Shown: piece after piece, positions 56,949 to 64,000 of the stretch | Numbering within the stretch: position 1 is the stretch's first letter | Layout of the letters: every line of letters begins with the position of its first letter | Notes under the pieces: generated by a model | Databases searched by the model: none | Told to the model about the DNA's origin: nothing | Seen by the model: only the letters and a program-made list of their open reading frames with translations | Translations under genes and position numbers: made by a program | From: DATAGF01 sp963819845 | GTDB lineage: Bacteria; Actinomycetota; Thermoleophilia; Miltoncostaeales; Miltoncostaeaceae | Length of the DNA stretch: 64,000 nt | Assembly: GCA_963819845.1 (NCBI GenBank) | Contig: CAWFXQ010000013.1 | Coordinates: 515,293 to 579,292, forward strand | Direction: 5' to 3'

Positions 56949-58175
56949 GTGGTTGGGCGAGGGGGCGCTGTGGCATTGGAGAGTCTCGCGTCGCCGGCGG
57001 CGGTGCCCGTCGCCGAGGTGTCCGATGCGAACCTGCTGAGGCGGGCGGACGCGGCGGGGCAGCGCCTGTTCCGCGAGCTGGTGGTGTCGCGGATCGCCTG
57101 GGCGACGGTCTCCGAGGTCACCCGGCTGATCGCCGTTGACGTCGTCGGCTTCTCGCTGCGCGCGACCGGCTGCGCCCACCCCCAGCCATGCCGCCTGCAC
57201 CACTGCTTCGACCGGCTGGAGATGAAGGCCGTGCTCGGAAACCGCGGTCCTCGGCTGCCGGGCCTGCGCCTGGACCCGGGCGCCGGCGTGGGGGGCCAGG
57301 TGCTGCGCGACGGCAAGCCCTGCTACGTGCCCGCCTACGCCGACGCCCCCTTCGACCCCGCCCTGGTCGAGATCGTCGCCGGCGAGGAAGGCGTCCGCGC
57401 GCTCGTCGGCCTGCCGATCTCCTTCGGCGGCGAGGTCCACGGCGTGCTGCACGCCGGCCTGCGCCGCGCGGCCGAGTTCGGCCCCGGGCCGGTCGAGGCG
57501 CTCATGCGCCTGTGCACCTACGCCGGTGCGGCACTCGCCGCCGCGCGCGACCGCGCCCGCGTGGAGGAGATCGCGGCCCACCGCGAGCGGCGTCGCCTGG
57601 CGCGCGCGCTGCACGACGAGCTCGGCCAGCACCTGTTCGGCATCGGCATCACCGCGCGCCGCGCCCGCGAGAGCGCGACCTCGGGGCGCGCCGACCTCCT
57701 CACCAGGCTGCACGGGCTCGAGCGCGAGATCGGCGGCGCGACCGCCGCTCTGCGCGCCACGCTGCGCTCGCTCGACACGCCGGCGCCGTCGGGGGCCGTC
57801 GCCGTCAAGCTGCGCGAGGGGGCCGCCGCCTTCACCGGCCGCACCTCCGTCCCCGCGCACCTGCTGGTGCTCGGGGAGGCCGCCGATCTCGATCCCGTCC
57901 GCGAGGAGCTGCTGGTGCGGGTCGCGCACGAGGGGATGCGCAACGTCGAGCGCCACGCCGAGGCGTCGGAGGTCATCGTCACCCTCTGCTACGGACCGGA
58001 CTGGGTCGAGCTGGTCCTACAGGACGACGGCGTGCGCGGGCTCACGTCCGGGAACGGCACCGGGCTCGGCCTCTCCACCCTCCGCGAGGAGATCGCGCGG
58101 GTCGGCGGGGAGCTGCGCCTGGCCGCGAACGAGGACACCGGCAGCACGCTGAAGGCGCGCCTGCTCCTGAAGTGA
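56949..58175 (+). CDS. GAF-domain sensor histidine kinase, NarL/NreB type
   Basis: The 408-residue cytoplasmic kinase has a GAF-like sensor domain at residues about 40-200, with several cysteines (CAHPQPCRLHHC) that could bind a metal or cluster. The dimerisation/phosphoacceptor helix is ERRRLARALHDELGQHL, HisKA_3 type. The HATPase domain shows the N-box NVERHAEASEV and the G-boxes DDGVRG and GTGLGLSTLREE. No membrane segment is seen. Its stop overlaps the response regulator start (GTGA). The promoter would lie in the 221-base gap shared with the dehydrogenase. Confidence 0.88.
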   Translation: MVGRGGAVALESLASPAAVPVAEVSDANLLRRADAAGQRLFRELVVSRIAWATVSEVTRLIAVDVVGFSLRATGCAHPQPCRLHHCFDRLEMKAVLGNRGPRLPGLRLDPGAGVGGQVLRDGKPCYVPAYADAPFDPALVEIVAGEEGVRALVGLPISFGGEVHGVLHAGLRRAAEFGPGPVEALMRLCTYAGAALAAARDRARVEEIAAHRERRRLARALHDELGQHLFGIGITARRARESATSGRADLLTRLHGLEREIGGATAALRATLRSLDTPAPSGAVAVKLREGAAAFTGRTSVPAHLLVLGEAADLDPVREELLVRVAHEGMRNVERHAEASEVIVTLCYGPDWVELVLQDDGVRGLTSGNGTGLGLSTLREEIARVGGELRLAANEDTGSTLKARLLLK

Positions 58176-58815
58176 GCCGCGCGCCGCACACCGTCGTGGT
58201 GGCCGACGACCACCCGATCGTGCACTCGGGATGCGGCTGCTGCTGAGCGGCAGCCGCTTCTTCGAGCTGGTGGGCGAGGCGAGCAACGGGGCCGAGGCGA
58301 TCCTGCGCTGCGAGCAGCTGCGGCCGGACGTCCTGCTGCTCGACCTGCGCCTGCCCGACCTCCCGGCCGCGACGATCTGCGCCCGCATCAAGGAGCGCCA
58401 CCCGGAGATCGCCATCGTCATCCTCACCGCCCATCCGGAGGAGATGGCCGTGCGCGGGTGCCTGAAGGCGGGCGCCTCCGGGTGCCTCTTCAAGGACGTC
58501 AGCGAGCAGAGCCTGCTGTCGGCCCTGCGACAGGTGGTCCACGGACGGGCCGTGATCGACCCCCGCATCGCGGGGGCGATGCTGCCGCGGCGCGCGGGCA
58601 ACGGCCGGGCCGACGGCGCCCTGAGCGATCGCGAGCACGAGGTCCTGCTGCTGATCGCCCGGGGCCTCACGACGCAGGAGATCGGCGATCAGATGGCGCT
58701 CTCGGCCAACACCGTCAAGAGCCACACCCGGTCGCTGTTCACCAAGCTCGCGGCGCACAACCGCGTGCAGGCGCTGTCGGCGGCGCGGGAGCGGGGGCTG
58801 ATCGGAAGTCAGTGA
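58172..58815 (+). CDS. NarL/FixJ-type response regulator, one frameshift
   Basis: Joined product of 214 residues. The receiver domain begins VVVADDHPIVHSG, with the phosphorylated Asp in DVLLLDLRLPD. The LuxR-type helix-turn-helix reads LSDREHEVLLLIARGLTTQEIGDQMALSANTVKSH in sequence. It pairs with the kinase just upstream. One G is missing in the run at 58228-58230, before MRLLLSGSRFF. Targets may include the divergent dehydrogenase gene (inference). Confidence 0.9.
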
Positions 58816-59300
58816 CTCCGGGAGGTCGACTCCAGCCGCTCCCCGAGGCAGATCAGCGAGTCGCCGGGGAGGAACGGCGCCGCGCCGGTGCCGGTGAAGA
58901 CGAGCCCGCGCGTCGATGACGGGGCGCAGGCGCTCGGCTCGGAGAGGGCGCCGTCGTCGCGCGCCCTCCCCGTCGCCGCGTCGAACTCATAGACGGTGCC
59001 GAACCCCCCCGGTACGACGCGCGCCGCCGGCGGAGAGCGGGGCCGCGAAGATCTCGCCGCCCAGCGAGCGCCGCCAGATCACCCGCCGGTGGCCGGCTCG
59101 AGCGCGGCGGTGGTGAAGCTGGAGCGCGCCGTCGTTGGAGACGGCGAAGATGCGCTTTCCGTCAGTCGCGATGGGGCCGCCCTCGGGCCCGTCGGTCGGG
59201 CCGGCGGTGCCGCCGGGCTTCTCGGACGGGGGTGAGCCCGGCGCACAGGCGCCGGCGCGCGACCCTGTCCCACGCGTAGATCCCGTCCTTGTTGGCCGCC
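58809..59300 (-). pseudogene. Quinoprotein/PQQ-like beta-propeller fragment
   Basis: Minus-strand frames give propeller-type repeats: ANKDGIYAWDR, then TDGKRIFAVSNDGALQ, IWRRSLGGEIFAAPL, GGFGTVYEFDAATG and the end GLVFTGTGAAPFLPGDSLICLGERL. They lie in two or more frames, and the 5' end is lost where the sequence switches to a thyX fragment near 59300. The 3' end overlaps the response regulator stop. It is a broken gene, probably through consensus errors plus a contig joint. Confidence 0.6.
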
Positions 59301-59311
59301 ACGGCGCGGCG

Positions 59312-59727
59312 GCCGCGGATTATCTCGCGCTGCTCAACCAGGACCAGAGCGGCGAACCGGTCGAGCCCGAGCGTGCGGGACTGGCGCGCGAGCTCGCGCG
59401 CGTCGTGCTGCCGCTCAACACCTACACCGAGTGGTACTGGAAGACCGACCTGCACAATCTGCTGCACTTCATCGCGCTGCGCGCCGATCCCCACGCGCAG
59501 TACGAGATCCGCGCCTACGCCCTAGTGCTCCTCGACGTGGTCCGCCGCTGGGTGCCGCTGACCTGGCGCGGGCCTTCTAGGACTACCGGCTGAACGCCGC
59601 CGAGCTGTCGGGCAAGGCGCTCGCGGCTGTGCGCCGCATGCTCGCGGGCCAGGACGTGAGTCACGCGGACAGCGGCTTGAGCGCGCGCGAGTGGCGTGAG
59701 CTGCAGGCGCACCTGCAGCTCGCTTGA
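59312..59727 (+). pseudogene. thyX: Flavin-dependent thymidylate synthase 3' fragment
   Basis: The plus strand carries the C-terminal half of ThyX: ARELARVVLPLNTYTEWYWKTDLHNLLHF, then LRADPHAQYEIRAYA. After a frame break and an in-frame TAG comes DYRLNAAELSGKALAAVRRML up to LQAHLQLA. The N-terminal half, including the RHRxxSxNxxSxR-type FAD motif, is absent because homology starts at about 59312. The wording resembles proteobacterial ThyX. With the propeller fragment it marks a joint between unrelated DNAs. Confidence 0.75.
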
Positions 59728-60924
59728 GCTGCGCGAAGCGGAAATCCACAAAATAGCGCGTCGGAGGTACCCCCGCTCAGGCCCAAACTTAATTTCAATA
59801 CGGCAGTTGTAGAAACAACTGGTGTGCAAAAGAACCACGCCTCTGATCTCCTTATAAGATTGTAGATACCGCGCCATAGTTTATGGTAGTACTTGAAACC
59901 CTGCTATCAGTGATGGAGGGAAGTTCTGGTAACTATTGGTTGCAAAGGGAGGCACAGACATGATCGACTAGATTAGACAGAAATGCACCGCAGCTTTTGG
60001 TCGTGTTCACACCATTGGTTGCAATGGTGCCGGAAGCATCAGCATCGAACCCGATCAGCCGGAGCAACTGGATTTTTGAACGTCGGGCAGCTCAACGTCG
60101 AAGGTGAGCAACCGCTAGGAGACCTGATGGACGCTTTCTAAATGTCTCCCGCAGGGGGGAACTCGGTCAACGTCGCGGTGGACACTAGAGACGACACCGA
60201 CACCGGAAGAGTTGGATATAAGATCCAGTGCTCGAGGTTGTCTGGACGCGGCAGGGAATGTGCTGGCGTCGGAGGATGACAACGTTGATTGCACCTACCC
60301 CCCTGTTTTGCGTTGCTTTGCTTGCCCGTCCGTAACCGTAAAGTTTGCTTGTGGCAGCGATGATGACAACGATAGCGGCCACCGCGGCAGTGCAGCGCGA
60401 GCCGCATAGCATCATCGAGTGAGGTGGACTTTGTACTGCAAGCACCACCGACATCGTCATTTGCCAAAGAGGAGGTAGGCTTTACAACCTGGTCGTTGAA
60501 AAGGTCTTCGGAAAAGGCCGGGACGGAAGACAATTGTCCGAACGGCCCTCGAGTTGAACTTGGCGGCGGTCCCAAGAGGGACGTGCCGAAGTATGCACTG
60601 AAGAACTCCGGCAAGGCACCGACTGGCCCCGCCTTTTAGACGATGAATATGACGTACCTTTCTCCGGTAGTGTGGTGGGGGCGTGCGCCGCTCGGGAAGT
60701 AACCTAGCCGGGACCTGTCGGGTTTTGGGGCTTTCCTCAGTAAAGCCTCGATTTTCCATCGCGGTGCTGGGCCCGGATGCTATCGGGTGAGGAGGGCTCA
60801 GCGCTGCGAGTGGGGCGAATTGCAGGCGCGCGGGCGGCGGGTACAGAGCGACACGCGATAAATCCGGTTGGAGAAGGTGCGGCGGCAGTGCCGGTTCGTC
60901 AGAGCGCCGGAGCGGCAATTTCCT
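59728..60924. other. Region of lower GC without recognisable genes
   Basis: About 1.2 kb is clearly less GC-rich than the rest from 59.73 to 60.7 kb, with AT-rich runs such as ACTTAATTTCAATAC. ORFs up to 158 codons occur on both strands but show neither the codon bias of the window nor a recognisable family. The stretch at 60.2-60.4 kb encodes a Cys/Asp-rich segment on the plus strand (CLDAAGNVLASEDDNVDC), of unclear meaning. It may come from a third organism or be a low-quality joint. Confidence 0.45.
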
Positions 60925-61560
60925 CTATCGCCGTGGGCCAGCAGCGCCGCCTCGAGCGCGGACACGTCGAAGCAGCGCGAATCGCGTCGAACGCACTGCA
61001 GATGGCGAAGCGGACGGTGTTCCGGAACATCTCCCGATCCTGGGGGACGCAGATCGGCGTGGATCGGCAGAAGATCGAAGATCGCATCCGCCGAGTGCAG
61101 GCCGAGCAGATGGACCGGCCGCGGCGCGGCAAGCACCGCGCGCGCCAGATGCCGCTCGATCGCCTCGCGGCATCGGTCCAAGTGGACCGGTGGCCCGGGA
61201 CAGGACGTCGTCGAGCGCCGCGTGCGCTGCGGCGATGAGCCCGGGCAGGTAGGCCTGCGGGTCGGCGGCACGGTACCGGCGTAACCGGATCAGGGCCAGC
61301 TCGGCGACTTGGCCAGTACGATCGCGTAGGCCTCCCAACGACAAACCTCGAGGCGATCGAGAAACTGCCGCTCGAGAGCGAGCTTCTCCCAGTTGAGGCC
61401 GGTGCGGGCGCGACAGTATTCGATCACCGACCGCTGGGCGACGTACGCCGTCTGGGCGGCGACGAAATCGGCGAGCTCCTGGCCGGTCGTCACCGGCGCC
61501 CAGCGTCTGCTCCCCAGGAGCCGGCGCAGCGCCGACAGCGCCCGTCCAATCGGACATCAT
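60925..61560 (-). pseudogene. Broken gene of unknown function
   Basis: Four overlapping minus-strand frames chain into one protein-like sequence. It runs TTGQELADFVAAQTAYVAQRS, then YCRARTGLNWEKLALERQFLDRLEVCRWEAYAIVL, AELALIRLRRYRAADPQAYLPGL, EAIERHLARAVLAAP and ADAIFDLLPIHADLR. The helical content and continuity suggest a real gene of about 215 residues with at least three indels. No family name can be given. It is divergent from the DUF4212/symporter pair. Confidence 0.45.
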
Positions 61561-61725
61561 CTCGCATGGTCAACTGCAAAATTGCGCCGTCTTCTGGTCC
61601 AGAAGAAACTGTGCCGGAAACGGAAAACGTACAAGCGACTTCTGCGAGAGGCTTAAGCGCGGTTTGCCGGTCGAGAAGCGTTTCTTCCGACCCTCGCCAG
61701 TGCTGGGCCGAAGAGCTCTACGGGC

Positions 61726-62028
61726 CTGCCGCTGGACTACTGGGGAGTCAATCAACATGGCTTCGACCCCGCCCGTGATCGTGCTCGCGCCGAGGAGCAT
61801 TGGCGACGCACGCGCTCCTTGATGTGGCTCACTCTGGCGATCTGGTTCTTCTTCAGCTTTGTCATCCATTTCTTCGTTACGCCGCTCAACCAAACCGTCT
61901 TCCTCGGCTTCCCGCTCGGCTTCTACATGGCCGCGCAAGGATCGTTGATCGCCTTCGTCGTCCTGCTCTTCTGGTTTGCCTACCGGCAGAACAAGATCGA
62001 CGAAGAATGCGGCGTCGAAGAAGACTAG
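61726..62028 (+). CDS. DUF4212 small membrane subunit of a sodium:solute symporter
   Basis: The product reads LPLDYWGVNQHGFDPARDRARAEEHWRRTRSLMWLTLAIWFFFSFVIHFF in sequence, followed by FLGFPLGFYMAAQGSLIAFVVLLFWFAYRQNKIDEECGVEED. This is the two-helix DUF4212 pattern found immediately before certain symporter genes. The true start is lost: no ATG, GTG or TTG precedes LPLDYWG in frame before a stop, probably because of another indel. It ends 12 bases before the symporter. Confidence 0.78.
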   Translation: MPLDYWGVNQHGFDPARDRARAEEHWRRTRSLMWLTLAIWFFFSFVIHFFVTPLNQTVFLGFPLGFYMAAQGSLIAFVVLLFWFAYRQNKIDEECGVEED

Positions 62029-62040
62029 GGAGAACACGCC

Positions 62041-63868
62041 ATGGCGACCAGGGGCGAGTTCGTCGGAAACCTCGGCAAGATCTACGGAATATACCGGCGG
62101 CTTCATCGGCTTCGTCATCCTGATGGCGATCCTGGAACAGCTCGGGGTACCCGACCGTGCGATCGGCTACATGTTCATCGGGTTCACCATCGCGATCTAC
62201 GCGCTGATCGGCATCATCTCCCGCACCACCGAGATCTCCGAGTACTACGTGGCCGGGCGGCGCGTGCCGGCATTCTACAACGGCATGGCCACCGGCGCCG
62301 ACTGGATGAGCGCCGCCTCCTTCATCAGCATGGCCGGCTCGCTCTACGCGCTTGGCTACGACGGCCTCGGCTACGTGCTGGGCTGGACCGGCGGCTACGT
62401 GCTCGTGGCGATCCTCCTGGCGCCGTATCTGCGCCAGTTCGGCATTTTCACCGTCCCCGATTTCCTGGGCACCAGGTACGAAGGCCACCTGCCGCGGCTG
62501 CTCGGCATCATCGTGCTGTTCTGCGCGAGCTTCACCTACATCGTGGCCCAGATCGTCGGCGTCGGCATCGTCACGTCGCGATTTCTGCAGATCCCATTCG
62601 GCGTGGCCGTCTCGTCGGGCTCGCCGGCATCCTGGTGTGCTCGATGCTGGGCGGCATGCGGGCGGTGACCTGGACCCAGGTCGCCCAGTACATCATTCTG
62701 ATCATCGCCTACATCATCCCGGTGGCGATCCTCTCGGCACAACTCTATGGCGTGCCGATCCCGCAGCTGACCTACGGCCAGGCACTGCAGCGGATCGGCG
62801 AACTCGAGCAACAGCTCGGCGTCGCCAAGGCGCACGTGGCACCGTTCCTGAATCTCAACTCGCTCAACTTCTTCGCGCTGATCTTGTGCCTGATGATCGG
62901 CACGGCGTCGCTGCCGCACATCTTGATGCGCTACTTCACGACGCGACCGTGCGCGACGCGCGCAAGTCGGTGGCTTGGTCCTTGTTCTTCATCTTCCTGC
63001 TCTACTTCACCGCTCCGGCCACGCCGCGTTCGCCAAGCTCGAGATCTATCAGAACGTCATCGGCCAAGCGATCGCGGACCTGCCGGTCTGGGTCGCGAAC
63101 TGGGGCACCGTAGGGCTCGTCACGATCTGCGACGCCGTGGATGCGGGCGCGACCATCGCCAAGTGCGTGCGCAACGAGTGCCGGTGAATGGCAACGGGGA
63201 CGGCATCCTGCAGCTGGCGGAGTTCGTGATTCATCCCGACGCCATCGTTCTGGCGACGCCCGAGATCGCGGGCTGCCCTATGTGATCGCCGGGCTGGTCG
63301 CGGCGGGCGGTCTGGCAGCGGCGCTCAGCACCGCGGACGGCCTCCTGCTCGCCATCGCCAATGCCCTCTCGCACGACGTCTACTACCAGATGATCGACCC
63401 AGGGCATCGACGACCCGTCGCCTGACCGTCGCGCGGGTGCTGCTGGTCCTGGTCGCCGTCGTGGGCGCGTACTCGGCCTCGTTCCAGCCGGCGGTCATCG
63501 TGGCCATGGTCGCCTGGGCCTTCTCGCTCGCGGCCGCGGGCCTGTTCGTGCCGCTCGTGCTGGGCATCTGGTGGAAGCGGACGACCAGGGCCGGCGCCTG
63601 CGCCGGCATGATCGCAGGGTTCCTGATCTGCCTCTACGACCTGGTGGCCACGCAGTTCTTCGGCATGGAGCTGTGGTTCGGGGTGCGCAACATCTCCTCC
63701 GCACTGTTCGGCCTGCCGATCGCGTTCATCGTCACGATCGTGGTCAGCCTGATGACCACGGCGCCGAGCAAGGAGATGCAGGATCTGGTCGATGCGGTCC
63801 GGATCCCGCGCGGCGAGATGCCGACGCTTGCCGCCAGGGCGATTCAGCACGATCCAGCGTTGCGCTGA
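62041..63868 (+). CDS. Sodium:solute symporter (acetate permease-like), many frameshifts
   Basis: Joined across about seven breaks this is a 600-residue SSS-family transporter of the kind paired with DUF4212. Segments in order include YTGGFIGFVILMAILEQLGV, RRVPAFYNGMATGADWMSAASFISMAG, FGIFTVPDFLGTRYEG, GMRAVTWTQVAQYIILIIAYI and MIGTASLPHILMRYF. An EF-hand-like loop NGNGDGILQLAEFVI precedes PYVIAGLVAAGGLAAALSTADGLLL. Breaks fall near 62089, 62610, 62943, 63017, 63160, 63284 and 63402. The substrate is likely a short organic acid. Character is proteobacterial. Confidence 0.82.
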
Positions 63869-63911
63869 GGTCGGCTGGGACGACTGCTTTCGTCTATCGT
63901 TCAGTGTTCAA

Positions 63912-63940
63912 GGGCCCGCCGCGGCGGGCCCTTTCTTCTT
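63912..63940 (+). terminator. Factor-independent terminator after the symporter
   Basis: A perfect nine-base stem GGGCCCGCC/GGCGGGCCC with a two-base loop is followed by TTTCTTCTT. It lies 43 bases after the symporter stop. The last 60 bases of the window after it hold nothing recognisable. Confidence 0.88.
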
Positions 63941-64000
63941 AGACCCCGCTGCTGATGCCGGACGTGCGATGCCACAACTGGATAGAGCTCCTCGCGAATT

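Noticed and set aside
60138..60614. 158-codon minus-strand ORF in the low-GC region
   Set aside because: Composition is mixed, no domain is recognisable and other frames are equally open, so it is treated as non-coding or foreign sequence.

Overview
The window is high-GC actinobacterial DNA up to about 59.3 kb. It has very high GC at third codon positions, tightly overlapping genes (mostly GTGA or ATGA stop/start overlaps) and the actinobacterial order alaS-ruvX-mltG-aroE ... prepilin peptidase ... aroC-aroK-aroB-aroQ-pepP-efp ... nusB. The gene content fits a deep-branching class such as Thermoleophilia, but that placement is inference. From about 59.3 kb to the end the sequence changes character and looks joined from another organism, probably proteobacterial, with a low-GC stretch between. 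The window therefore looks like a metagenome-assembled contig.

Layout, left to right. 0.06-8.8 kb (minus strand): aroC, aroK, aroB, aroQ, pepP, efp, a biotin carrier protein fused to an apparently dead carboxyltransferase domain, accC, nusB and xseB; this covers chorismate, malonyl-CoA and housekeeping functions. 8.8-38.1 kb: about 29 kb of accessory genes placed between aroE and aroC. They include chromate transporter, MscS, prepilin peptidase, RNase HI, ketopantoate reductase, M50-CBS protease, metX-metW, a lipid pair (phospholipase D-like and diacylglycerol kinase-like), an Rpf-like muralytic protein, an FAD oxidase, and a coupled RND / MFS / Bax-inhibitor-1 / SARP-type regulator chain. 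A metallothionein coupled to a charged peptide closes the block. 38.1-42.8 kb: aroE, mltG, ruvX, alaS. 42.8-44.3 kb: a MerB-like protein followed by a DUF169 protein.

44.6-47.2 kb (plus strand): an IscU/NifU-MnmA fusion and three small proteins of the alaS neighbourhood. 47.2-51.5 kb (minus): aspS, hisS, a small membrane protein and a standalone glutamate formiminotransferase. 51.6-55.1 kb: two exporter-type ABC half-transporters. 55.1-55.6 kb: an adenosine deaminase remnant, tRNA-Gln(CTG), tRNA-Glu(CTC) and a terminator. 55.7-58.8 kb: a zinc alcohol dehydrogenase diverging from a GAF histidine kinase and NarL-type response regulator. 58.8-59.3 kb: a broken quinoprotein-like propeller.

59.3-64 kb: a thyX 3' fragment, about 1.2 kb without a recognisable gene, a broken unknown gene, and a DUF4212 plus sodium:solute symporter pair with many frameshifts and a good terminator.

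Two global observations matter when using this annotation. First, no frameshift is visible before about 30 kb. Frameshifts then become steadily more frequent toward the right end, which points to consensus errors rather than true pseudogenes. Second, several genes seem to start at CTG, often overlapping the previous stop as CTGA, so conventional start calls would truncate them.
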